Part shown: positions 14,970 through 22,026 of the stretch, one piece after another | Layout of the letters: each line of letters opens with the position of its first letter | Numbering within the stretch: position 1 is the stretch's first letter | Source: Jatrophihabitans sp. | GTDB lineage: Bacteria; Actinomycetota; Actinomycetes; Mycobacteriales; Jatrophihabitantaceae | Direction: 5' to 3' | Assembly (NCBI GenBank): GCA_004299665.1 | Contig: SCQZ01000389.1 | Span: 1-33,050 of the forward strand | Length of the DNA: 33,050 nucleotides | Translations under genes and position numbers: made by a program | The notes under the pieces: generated by a model | Told to the model about the DNA's origin: nothing | The model's database searches: none | The model's input: the letters and a program-made list of their open reading frames with translations, nothing else

Positions 14970-15841
14970 TGCGGTCCGCGAGCCGGGCGGCGAGCATCGC
15001 GATCCGCCCGGCCAAGCACTCGGCGATCGACCGGCAACCCTCTCGCGAGGCGCTGCTGGTCGTGGCCGACGATCTCTACGGTGTCGCCGAGGTGCTCGTC
15101 CGTCAGCCAAGGCTGCGGCGCATCCTCGGTGACCCGGCGACCGACCCCGACGGCCGCGCGACGCTGCTGACCGACCTGCTCGGCGCGCGGATCGGGGACG
15201 CCGCGCTCCAGATCGGCCAGGCGATCGTGCGCGCCCGCTGGTCCTCGCCCTGGGACATGACCGACGCCTTCGAGACCGCGGGCGACGACGCGATGTTCGC
15301 CGGAGCCGAGATGGTCGGCACGCTCGACGAGATCGTGGACGAGCTGTTCCGCTTCGAGCGGGTGCTCGACGCGAACTCGGAACTGACGACCCTGCTCGAC
15401 GAACCCAGCGTCGACCCCGACCGGCGGGTCGGCCTGCTGCGGGGCGTGCTGCAGGGCCGCGCCCACCCCGTCACGGAGGCACTGCTCACCCATTCGCTGC
15501 ACAGCCAGCGCAAGCGGTCGCTGACGCTCGCGATCGACGACCTCCTGGAGGAGGCGGCGGCTCGCCAGGAACGCTCGCTGGCCCGGGTGATCTCGGCGGT
15601 GCCGCTGACCCAGGAACAGTGCGACCGGCTGGCGGGCACGCTCAGCCACATGTACGGGCGCGCGATCTCGGTGCGCACCGCCGTGGCCCCTGCCGTCCGT
15701 GGCGGGTTGATCATCCGCATCGGCGACGAGGTCATCGACGGCAGCATCGCCGCACGGTTGCTCAAGGCCCGGGCGGGGCTCGCCGCCCAGGCGTCCATGG
15801 CAGACATCTCCACCCGGTTGACCAGACAAGGAAAGCACTGA
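14966..15841 (+). CDS. atpH: F0F1 ATP synthase subunit delta
   Basis: The product is 291 aa, longer than the 177 aa E. coli delta but close to the unfused delta of Streptomyces. Delta joins the b stalk to the top of F1. The C-terminal part carries the family pattern: EQCDRLAGTLSHMYGRAISVRTAV, then GGLIIRIGDEVIDGSIAARL. The N-terminal extra domain (about residues 1-110) is helical and specific to the actinobacterial form. Two ATG codons (14966, 14969) are possible starts; the first overlaps the atpF stop. Confidence 0.93.
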   Translation: MMRSASRAASIAIRPAKHSAIDRQPSREALLVVADDLYGVAEVLVRQPRLRRILGDPATDPDGRATLLTDLLGARIGDAALQIGQAIVRARWSSPWDMTDAFETAGDDAMFAGAEMVGTLDEIVDELFRFERVLDANSELTTLLDEPSVDPDRRVGLLRGVLQGRAHPVTEALLTHSLHSQRKRSLTLAIDDLLEEAAARQERSLARVISAVPLTQEQCDRLAGTLSHMYGRAISVRTAVAPAVRGGLIIRIGDEVIDGSIAARLLKARAGLAAQASMADISTRLTRQGKH

Positions 15842-17397
15842 TGGCTGAGCTGACGATCTCCGCTGACGAGATCCGGAGCGCGATCGCGAACTACGTCTCC
15901 TCGTACTCGCCCGAGGCCTCGCGCGAGGAGGTCGGCATCGTCGCCGAGACCGGCGACGGCATCGCGCGCGTCGAGGGGCTGCCCAGCGCGATGACCAACG
16001 AGTTGCTGGAGTTCGACGGCGGCACGCTCGGCATCGCGCTGAACCTGGACGTCCGCGACATCGGCGTGGTCATCCTCGGTGACGCCTCCTCGATCGAGGA
16101 GGGTCAGCCGGTGAAGCGCACCGGCGAGATCCTCTCGGTGCCGGTGGGCGACGCCTACCTCGGCCGGGTCGTCAACCCGCTGGGGCAGCCGATCGACGGC
16201 CAGGGCGAGATCGCCGCCGAGGGCCGCCGCGCCCTCGAATTGCAGGCACCCACGGTGGTGCAGCGCCAGGAGGTGCGCGAGCCGCTGCTGACCGGCATCA
16301 AGGCGATCGACTCTATGACCGCCATCGGCCGCGGCCAGCGCCAGCTGATCATCGGGGACCGGCAGACCGGCAAGACCACCGTCTGCCTGGACGCGATCAT
16401 CAACCAGCGCGAGAACTGGCGGTCCGGCGACCCGCAGCAGCAGGTGCGCTGCATCTACGTGGCGATCGGGCAGAAGGGCTCCACGATCGCGGCGGCGCGC
16501 AACACCCTGGACGAGGCCGGTGCGATGGAGTACACGACCATCGTCGCCGCCCCGGCGTCCGACTCGGCCGGCTTCAAGTACCTCGCGCCCTACACCGGCT
16601 CGGCCATCGGCCAGCACTGGATGTACCAGGGCAAGCACGTGCTGATCGTCTTCGACGACCTGTCCAAGCAGGCCGAGGCGTACCGGGCCGTGTCGCTGCT
16701 GCTGCGCCGCCCGCCGGGCCGCGAGGCGTACCCCGGCGACGTGTTCTACCTGCACAGCCGGCTGCTCGAACGCTGCGCGAAGCTGTCCGACGACATGGGC
16801 GGCGGATCGATGACGGGGCTGCCGGTCATCGAGACCAAGGGCAACGACGTGTCGGCGTACATCCCGACCAACGTCATCTCCATCACCGACGGCCAGTGCT
16901 TCCTGGAGACCGACCTGTTCAACGCCGGTGTCCGGCCGGCGATCAACGTCGGTATCTCGGTGTCGCGGGTCGGCGGTGCGGCGCAGCCGAAGGCGATGCG
17001 TGCGGTTGCCGGCCGGCTGCGCGTGGACCTGGCCCAGTACCGCGAACTGGAGGCCTTCGCGGCCTTCGGCTCGGACCTGGACAAGGCCAGCCAGCAGCAG
17101 CTCGCGCGGGGCGCGCGCCTGGTGGAGCTGCTCAAGCAGCCCGCCTCCTCGCCCTTCAAGGTCGGCGATGAGATCATCTCGGTCTGGGCCGGCACCTCCG
17201 GCAAGCTCGACGACGTCGAGGTCGGCGACATCCGCCGCTTCGAGACCGAGATGCTCGCGTGGATCAACCACAACGACCCCGACCTGGTGAACTCGCTGGG
17301 GATGCTCAAGAGCTTCGACGACGAGACCGCCGCCGCGCTGGACAAGCACGTGACCGAGTTCAAGCACCAGTTCCAGCCGGGCGCCGAGAAGAAGTAG
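15841..17397 (+). CDS. atpA: F0F1 ATP synthase subunit alpha
   Basis: The product is 518 aa. Alpha forms the non-catalytic nucleotide sites of the F1 hexamer. The P-loop is GDRQTGKTT (about residue 173). The late signature PAINVGISVSRVGGAAQ is complete. AAGGAAAG precedes the ATG, which overlaps the atpH stop by one base (TGATG). The protein ends soon after QFQPGAEKK and lacks the C-terminal extension that mycobacterial alpha uses to restrain ATP hydrolysis. Unlike the other atp junctions, the gap to atpG is 164 nt and contains a tandem repeat. Confidence 0.97.
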   Translation: MAELTISADEIRSAIANYVSSYSPEASREEVGIVAETGDGIARVEGLPSAMTNELLEFDGGTLGIALNLDVRDIGVVILGDASSIEEGQPVKRTGEILSVPVGDAYLGRVVNPLGQPIDGQGEIAAEGRRALELQAPTVVQRQEVREPLLTGIKAIDSMTAIGRGQRQLIIGDRQTGKTTVCLDAIINQRENWRSGDPQQQVRCIYVAIGQKGSTIAAARNTLDEAGAMEYTTIVAAPASDSAGFKYLAPYTGSAIGQHWMYQGKHVLIVFDDLSKQAEAYRAVSLLLRRPPGREAYPGDVFYLHSRLLERCAKLSDDMGGGSMTGLPVIETKGNDVSAYIPTNVISITDGQCFLETDLFNAGVRPAINVGISVSRVGGAAQPKAMRAVAGRLRVDLAQYRELEAFAAFGSDLDKASQQQLARGARLVELLKQPASSPFKVGDEIISVWAGTSGKLDDVEVGDIRRFETEMLAWINHNDPDLVNSLGMLKSFDDETAAALDKHVTEFKHQFQPGAEKK

Positions 17398-17400
17398 TGC

Positions 17401-17560
17401 CATGAGTGAGCATCGCAGGGCCGAAGGCCCGAGGAGCGCAGCGAGTGCAGCGATGAGCCGCTCGGGCGAAGAGCGAATGTCATGAGTGAGCATCGCAGGG
17501 CCGAAGGCCCGAGGAGCGCAGCGAGTGCAGCGATGAGCCGCTCGGGCGAAGAGCGCGTGT
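17401..17560 (+). repeat. 80-bp tandem duplication between atpA and atpG
   Basis: Two 80-bp units (17401-17480 and 17481-17560) differ only in the pair AA versus CG near their ends; the first 75 bp are identical. Each unit contains a GGGCC-GAA-GGCCC hairpin, a GAGGAG Shine-Dalgarno-like site, an internal GCAGCGATGAGC start-like site, and a CGCTC/GAGCG inverted repeat. Related shorter sequences occur before prfA, before atpC and inside gntK. This looks like a mobile or amplifying intergenic element that carries its own translation signals. Confidence 0.9.
17402..17485 (+). CDS. Mini-ORF 1 in the atpA-atpG repeat
   Basis: A 27-codon frame starts 4 nt after the atpA stop and begins MSEHRRAEGPRSA. 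Its TGA overlaps the ATG of the next mini-ORF as ATGA. It is not a recognised protein. The likely role, if any, is to keep ribosomes moving from atpA to atpG by coupled termination and reinitiation. Whether a stable peptide accumulates is unknown. Confidence 0.4.
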   Translation: MSEHRRAEGPRSAASAAMSRSGEERMS

Positions 17561-17562
17561 AA
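17482..17562 (+). CDS. Mini-ORF 2 in the atpA-atpG repeat
   Basis: This is the second-copy counterpart of mini-ORF 1, 26 codons, with the same sequence up to the last residue. Its TAA stop overlaps the atpG ATG as TAATG (17560-17564). The repeat period (80 bp) is not a multiple of three, yet each copy ends exactly where the next start begins. The atpA to atpG path therefore stays translationally continuous. Confidence 0.4.
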   Translation: MSEHRRAEGPRSAASAAMSRSGEERV

Positions 17563-18536
17563 TGGGCGCTCAGCTTCGGGTCTACCGGCGCCGCATCCGA
17601 TCGGTGCAGTCGACCAAGAAGATCACCAAGGCGATGGAGCTCATCGCCGCGTCGCGCATCGTCAAGGCGCAGGCCCGGATGCGGGAGGCCAAGCCGTACG
17701 CGACGGCACTGACGCGCGCGCTGGCCGAGCTGGCGAGGGACAACACCCTCAAGCACCCGATGCTGACCGGGCGCACCCAGCCGCGGCGCAGCGGGATCTT
17801 GCTGATCACCAGCGACCGCGGGCTCGCGGGCGGCTACAACGCCAACGCGATCAAGCGCGCGAACGAACTCGCCAACCAGCTCCAGGGGGCCGGGCGCGAG
17901 GTGGTCCGGTACGTCATCGGCCGCAAGGGCGTGGCCTACTACCGGTTCCGCGGCGTGTCGCTGGCCGGGGAGTGGACGGGCTTCTCCGAGCAGCCCGCGT
18001 TCGGCAACGCCCGCGGTGCGACGCAGACCGTCGTCGCCGCGCTGTCGGCGACCTCCGACGGCCTGACGGCGGACGACACCCCCGGCATCGACGAGCTGTA
18101 CCTCGTCTACACCCGATTCGTGAACTCGGTGTCCCAGACCCCGGCGGTGGTGCTCGTCTCGCCGGTCAAGGGCGACGCGGTCGCGGGCGCCGAGACGGCG
18201 CACTTCGAGCGGCCCGACACTGCGGCCGGCGCCGACGGCGACGCCGAGGACGGTCCCGGCGGCGCATACGAGTTCGAGCCCGAGGCCGAACTGCTGCTCG
18301 GGTCGATCCTGCCGCGCTACATCAGCGCGCGGATCTTCTCCGGGCTGCTGGAGTCGGCGGCATCGGAGTCGGCGGCCCGACGGCGCGCGATGAAGTCCGC
18401 GAGCGATAACGCCACCGACCTCATCCGCACGTACACGCGGCTGGCCAACCAGGCCCGCCAGGCCGAGATCACCCAGGAAATCAGCGAGATCGTCGGTGGC
18501 GCCGACGCCCTCGCGGCAGCAGCGAACGAAGAGTAG
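17562..18536 (+). CDS. atpG: F0F1 ATP synthase subunit gamma
   Basis: The product is 324 aa, the central rotor shaft. The N-terminal helix reads MGAQLRVYRRRIRSVQSTKK and continues KITKAMELIAASRI. The C-terminal helix has the family pattern ESAARRRAMKSASDNA. ITSDRGLAGGYN marks the globular domain. An acidic, glycine-rich insertion near residues 215-235 is of the type seen in actinobacterial gamma subunits. The start codon overlaps the stop of the upstream mini-ORF, and the usual Shine-Dalgarno is provided, if at all, by the repeat. Confidence 0.96.
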   Translation: MGAQLRVYRRRIRSVQSTKKITKAMELIAASRIVKAQARMREAKPYATALTRALAELARDNTLKHPMLTGRTQPRRSGILLITSDRGLAGGYNANAIKRANELANQLQGAGREVVRYVIGRKGVAYYRFRGVSLAGEWTGFSEQPAFGNARGATQTVVAALSATSDGLTADDTPGIDELYLVYTRFVNSVSQTPAVVLVSPVKGDAVAGAETAHFERPDTAAGADGDAEDGPGGAYEFEPEAELLLGSILPRYISARIFSGLLESAASESAARRRAMKSASDNATDLIRTYTRLANQARQAEITQEISEIVGGADALAAAANEE

Positions 18537-18544
18537 GGACACTC

Positions 18545-19999
18545 ATGACAGCACTGTTCGAGGACGCGGCGCTCGCGGACAAGTCGGGCCAGGCAACGGG
18601 TCGCGTCGTCCGGGTCATCGGCCCGGTCGTGGACGTCGAGTTCGGCCGCGACGGCATCCCGGACCTGTTCAACGCGCTCACCACCCGCATCGAACTCGGC
18701 GACCTGTCCAAGACGCTCACCCTGGAGGTCGCCCAGCACATCGGCGACGACCTGGTGCGGGCGATCGCCCTGCAGCCGACGGACGGCCTCGTCCGGGGCG
18801 CGGAGGTCACCGACACCGGTGCCCCGATCAGCGTCCCGGTCGGCGACGTGACCAAGGGTCACGTCTTCAACGCCCTGGGTGAGCCGTTGGACGTGCCGGC
18901 CTCGCAACTCGATGTGAAGGAGCGCTGGCCGATCCACCGCGAGCCGCCGCCGTTCGACCAGCTCGAGAGCAAGACGCAGATGTTCGCCACGGGGATCAAG
19001 GTCATCGATCTGCTCACCCCGTACGTGACCGGCGGGAAGATCGGGCTGTTCGGCGGCGCGGGCGTCGGCAAGACGGTGCTCATCCAGGAGATGATCTACC
19101 GCGTGGCCGAGCAGTTCGGCGGCGTGTCGGTGTTCGCCGGCGTCGGGGAGCGCACCCGCGAGGGCAACGACCTCATCACCGAGATGACCGAGTCCGGCGT
19201 CATCAACAAGACCGCCCTGGTCTTCGGCCAGATGGACGAGCCGCCGGGCACCCGGCTGCGCGTCGCGCTCTCGGCGCTGACCATGGCGGAGTACTTCCGC
19301 GACGTGCAGCAGCAGGATGTGCTGCTGTTCATCGACAACATCTTCCGGTTCACCCAGGCCGGCTCGGAGGTCTCGACGCTGCTGGGCCGCATGCCGTCGG
19401 CCGTGGGTTACCAGCCCACGCTGGCCGATGAGATGGGGCAGCTCCAGGAGCGGATCACCTCGACCCGCGGTCACTCGATCACCTCGATGCAGGCGATCTA
19501 CGTGCCGGCCGACGACATCACCGACCCGGCCCCGCACACCACCTTCGCCCACCTGGACGCCACCACGGTGCTCAGCCGGCCCATCTCCGAGAAGGGCATC
19601 TACCCCGCGGTGGACCCGCTGGACTCGACCAGCCGGATCCTCGACGCGCAGTACATCGGCCAGGAGCACTACGACGTCGCGCAACGCACCAAGCAGATCC
19701 TGCAGCGCTACAAGGAACTGCAGGACATCATCGCGATCCTGGGCATCGACGAGTTGTCCGAGGAAGACAAGATCATCGTCGGCCGGGCGCGGCGCATCGA
19801 GCGGTTCTTGTCGCAGAACACCTTCGTGGCCGAGCAGTTCACCGGCATCCCGGGCTCGTTCGTGCCCGTGGAGGAGACGATCGACGCCTTCAAGCGGCTG
19901 TGCGCGGGGGACTTCGACGAGTACCCGGAGCAGGCGTTCTTCATGTGCGGCGGGCTCGAGGACCTCGAGCGCAAGGCCCGCGAGCTGAAGGAACAGTAG
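18545..19999 (+). CDS. atpD: F0F1 ATP synthase subunit beta
   Basis: The product is 484 aa, the catalytic subunit of F1. Walker A is GGAGVGKTVL, the catalytic-glutamate region is VGERTREGNDL, and Walker B is VLLFIDNIFRF. The signature PSAVGYQPTLADEMG is complete. AGGGAC precedes the ATG, 8 nt after the atpG stop. The length and all catalytic motifs are normal, so the enzyme should be active. Confidence 0.98.
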   Translation: MTALFEDAALADKSGQATGRVVRVIGPVVDVEFGRDGIPDLFNALTTRIELGDLSKTLTLEVAQHIGDDLVRAIALQPTDGLVRGAEVTDTGAPISVPVGDVTKGHVFNALGEPLDVPASQLDVKERWPIHREPPPFDQLESKTQMFATGIKVIDLLTPYVTGGKIGLFGGAGVGKTVLIQEMIYRVAEQFGGVSVFAGVGERTREGNDLITEMTESGVINKTALVFGQMDEPPGTRLRVALSALTMAEYFRDVQQQDVLLFIDNIFRFTQAGSEVSTLLGRMPSAVGYQPTLADEMGQLQERITSTRGHSITSMQAIYVPADDITDPAPHTTFAHLDATTVLSRPISEKGIYPAVDPLDSTSRILDAQYIGQEHYDVAQRTKQILQRYKELQDIIAILGIDELSEEDKIIVGRARRIERFLSQNTFVAEQFTGIPGSFVPVEETIDAFKRLCAGDFDEYPEQAFFMCGGLEDLERKARELKEQ

Positions 20000-20003
20000 C
20001 CCG

Positions 20004-20033
20004 ATGAGCGACGCTCGCGGAGCCAAGGGGTAG
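20004..20033 (+). repeat. Mini-element and 9-codon ORF between atpD and atpC
   Basis: ATGAGCGACGCTCGCGGAGC opens a frame encoding MSDARGAKG and stopping with TAG just before atpC. AAGGGG inside it serves as the atpC Shine-Dalgarno. The first 21 nt match the start of the 80-bp atpA/atpG repeat at about 15 of 21 positions, so I group it with that family. Confidence 0.45.
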
Positions 20034-20035
20034 CA

Positions 20036-20419
20036 ATGCCGATGAACGTGGAGCTCGTCTCGGTGGAGCGGCAGGTCTGGTCCGGCCAGGCCAAGGCCCT
20101 GTTCGGCCGCACGCCCGAGGGGGAACTGGGCATCCTGCCCGGTCACATCAACCTGCTGGGCGCGCTCACGCCGGGCTGGCCGGTGCGCATCGAGCGCGAG
20201 GACGCCCCGGACCTGAAGATCGCCGTCGACGGGGCGTTCCTGTCGGTGCGCAAGGACGGCGTGTCCGTGCTCGCCGAGCAGGCCGAGTTCGCCGCGGACG
20301 TCGACGTCGAACAGGCCCGTGCCGACCTGCATGCCGCCGAATCGGACTCCGGCGAGCACGCCGCGGCCGCGAGGGCGTGGGCGATGGCCCGGTTGCGGGC
20401 CGCCGGCGAATCCGTCTGA
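20036..20419 (+). CDS. atpC: F0F1 ATP synthase subunit epsilon
   Basis: The product is 127 aa, a rotor subunit that also restrains ATP hydrolysis. The N-terminal beta-sandwich is clear from VELVSVERQVWSGQAK followed by RTPEGELGILPGHINLLGAL. The C-terminal helical part (about residues 88-127) is present, although shorter than in E. coli. It is the last core gene of the operon. AAGGGG just upstream acts as the ribosome-binding site. Confidence 0.95.
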   Translation: MPMNVELVSVERQVWSGQAKALFGRTPEGELGILPGHINLLGALTPGWPVRIEREDAPDLKIAVDGAFLSVRKDGVSVLAEQAEFAADVDVEQARADLHAAESDSGEHAAAARAWAMARLRAAGESV

Positions 20420-20440
20420 CGCACTGAGCGGACGCGGGCC

Positions 20441-20848
20441 ATGCACACTGTCGACGTCGTGGCGGTGTGCGCGGCCGGGATCGCGCTGGTCATCAGCGCG
20501 GCGATCCTGGCGCGGCAGCGGTACATGCTGCGGGTGGCCGGTGCCATCCCGCTCGCGGTCCGCACCAAGGGCAACCGGTGGCTGTACGGGGTGGCGCGGT
20601 ACGCCGACGGCCAGTTGCGGTGGTACCGCTCGCTCGGCCTGGCGACCCGGCCCACACGGCGGTTCGACCGCTCCCAGGTGCGCATCCGCTCGCACCGCCG
20701 GCCGCACCCGGCCGAGATCGGCTCGCTGCCGGCGACGGCCGTCGTCGTCGACTGCCTGGTCGCGGGCACACCGGTGTCGATCGCGCTGGGCGAGGATGCC
20801 TTCACCGGCTTCCTGTCCTGGATCGAGGCCTCCTCGCCCGCGGCGTGA
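20441..20848 (+). CDS. DUF2550 family membrane-anchored protein (Rv1312-like)
   Basis: The product is 135 aa with one N-terminal membrane helix (about residues 4-24) and a basic cytoplasmic domain containing a GNRWLYGVARY pattern. It lies 21 nt after atpC, the same place as Rv1312 in M. tuberculosis. That conservation suggests a link to the ATP synthase, but no biochemical function is established that I know of. The domain rich in Arg and Trp (RWYRSLGLATRPTRRFDR) might contact lipid or another subunit. Confidence 0.8.
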   Translation: MHTVDVVAVCAAGIALVISAAILARQRYMLRVAGAIPLAVRTKGNRWLYGVARYADGQLRWYRSLGLATRPTRRFDRSQVRIRSHRRPHPAEIGSLPATAVVVDCLVAGTPVSIALGEDAFTGFLSWIEASSPAA

Positions 20849-20868
20849 CGGCCCGGCGGCGCCGGGTG

Positions 20869-20883
20869 TAGATATCGGGTATG
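20869..20883 (+). promoter_or_regulatory. Candidate leaderless promoter of the VOC gene
   Basis: TAGATA (20869-20874) lies exactly 6 nt before the ATG at 20881. There is no Shine-Dalgarno sequence. This spacing is that of actinobacterial leaderless mRNAs, where transcription starts at the first base of the start codon. Confidence 0.4.
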
Positions 20884-21276
20884 CCCACCGCACGCGCGCT
20901 GAGCCATGTGACCCTGACCGTGACCGACCTCGAGGCGAGCGTCGCGTGGTACGGGCGTGCCCTGGGCCTGGCGCGCGGCCCGGACATGAGTGGGCCGGGC
21001 TGGCGACGCACCCTGATGCTGGGACCCTCCGGGCTGGTGATCGGGCTGCAGGCACACGAGCGCACCGCGGCGTCGGACCGCTTCGACGAGGCACGCGTCG
21101 GCCTCGATCACCTGTCCATCGCCTGCGTCGACCGGGCCGAGGTGCAGGACTGGCTCACCGGCCTGGACGAACTGGGCGTCGCGCACAGCGCCGTCAGCGC
21201 CGAGCCCGCGAACGTCGCGACCTGTCGCGACCCGGACGGCATCGCGATCGAGTTCTTCGCTCCCCGCACCACCTGA
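20881..21276 (+). CDS. VOC (glyoxalase/dioxygenase) superfamily protein
   Basis: The product is 131 aa, one VOC module made of two beta-alpha-beta-beta-beta units. The first starts LSHVTLTVTDLEASVAWYGRALGL and the second LDHLSIACVDRAEVQDWLTGL. The C-terminal RDPDGIAIEFF carries the usual metal-binding Glu. Candidate metal ligands are His9, the His in GLDHLS and the Glu in IEFF. Substrate cannot be inferred; members range from glyoxalases to antibiotic-binding proteins. The gene appears to stand alone, with its own leaderless promoter, and is absent at this position in M. tuberculosis as I recall it. Confidence 0.8.
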   Translation: MPTARALSHVTLTVTDLEASVAWYGRALGLARGPDMSGPGWRRTLMLGPSGLVIGLQAHERTAASDRFDEARVGLDHLSIACVDRAEVQDWLTGLDELGVAHSAVSAEPANVATCRDPDGIAIEFFAPRTT

Positions 21277-21283
21277 GGCGTGC

Positions 21284-21301
21284 CGTCAGGTTATCCTGAC
21301 G
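21284..21301 (+). promoter_or_regulatory. Palindrome over the -10 of the HTH-PASTA gene
   Basis: CGTCAGG-TTAT-CCTGACG is a perfect 7-bp inverted repeat. The candidate -10 TATCCT (21292-21297) sits inside it and lies 6 nt before the ATG at 21304, which again suggests a leaderless mRNA. A protein bound here would block polymerase directly. The adjacent gene encodes a helix-turn-helix protein, so autoregulation is plausible. Confidence 0.55.
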
Positions 21302-21303
21302 CC

Positions 21304-22026
21304 ATGCAGGAGGATCGCTGGAGCGCCGCGCGGGCCGCGCGCGAGCGGCTGGAGCGCTGGCTGGCCGGCGCGGAGGGCGCCGGCGGTACCGGCGGTACCG
21401 GCACTACCGATGGCACGGCGTCGCTGGATGCGCTCGGCGACGTCGCGGTGCTGCGCCACGCGCTGGACCTCGCGGAACTCGCAGCGGTCCGGGCGGCGCG
21501 TGCGGCCGGGAGGTCCTGGGCCGAGATCGCGACCATGCTCGGCATCACCCGCCAGTCGGCCTGGGAGAAGTGGCGGGACCTGGACGGCGAGGACGCGCCG
21601 CCGCCGGCCCGCGGGATGCGCGGCCAGGTCCAGGACGTGATCGGGCGGGCGGTGCACGGCCAGGTCGAGGAGATGATCGGCCGCGCGGCGGGGATGGCGC
21701 GCCGCCGCGGCACCGTCAGCGTCCCGAACGTCGTCGGCATGCGCTGGGAGCAGGCCCGCTCGGTGCTGCGCGGGTACGAACTCGTGGCGAGCGGCGCCGA
21801 CCCGGACGGGCCCGCCGATGCCGTCGTGGTCGACCAGAGCCCCGAATCCGGCGCGCGCGTCCCCGCCGGGTCGACGGTGCGCCTGTGGCTGGAGCGCGGC
21901 GGTGGCGGCGGGGTGCGTGAGCCGCGGCGGCCGAACCCGGTGCCGCGGGCAGGGCGGGCGATGCGCGAGGACCCCGGCGACGAGCCGTTGCGCACGTTGG
22001 TCAGGCCGACAGATCCAGCCGGCTGA
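21304..22026 (+). CDS. HTH-PASTA domain protein, putative regulator
   Basis: The product is 240 aa with no signal peptide or membrane helix. A helix-turn-helix is visible at about residues 57-93 (SWAEIATMLGITRQSAWEKW). A 12-residue duplicated motif follows (GQVQDVIGRAVH, then GQVEEMIGRAAG). A PASTA domain occupies about 138-198, with VPNVVGM, DQSPESG and VPAGSTVRLWL. PASTA domains usually sit outside the cell on Ser/Thr kinases and penicillin-binding proteins and bind muropeptides, so a soluble DNA-binding version is unusual. The low-complexity Gly/Thr stretch at 25-38 comes from a short DNA repeat. The ATG at 21304 is preferred over an in-frame GTG at 21280. Its 3' end overlaps gntK by 26 bp. 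Confidence 0.75.
   Translation: MQEDRWSAARAARERLERWLAGAEGAGGTGGTGTTDGTASLDALGDVAVLRHALDLAELAAVRAARAAGRSWAEIATMLGITRQSAWEKWRDLDGEDAPPPARGMRGQVQDVIGRAVHGQVEEMIGRAAGMARRRGTVSVPNVVGMRWEQARSVLRGYELVASGADPDGPADAVVVDQSPESGARVPAGSTVRLWLERGGGGGVREPRRPNPVPRAGRAMREDPGDEPLRTLVRPTDPAG

Noticed and set aside
17401..17560. CRISPR-like array
   Set aside because: Only two directly abutting copies of an 80-bp unit, with no unique spacers and no cas genes. It is a tandem duplication.
18317..21094. 925-codon minus-strand frame opposite atpG, atpD and atpC
   Set aside because: Entirely antisense to conserved ATP synthase genes, no domain recognised.
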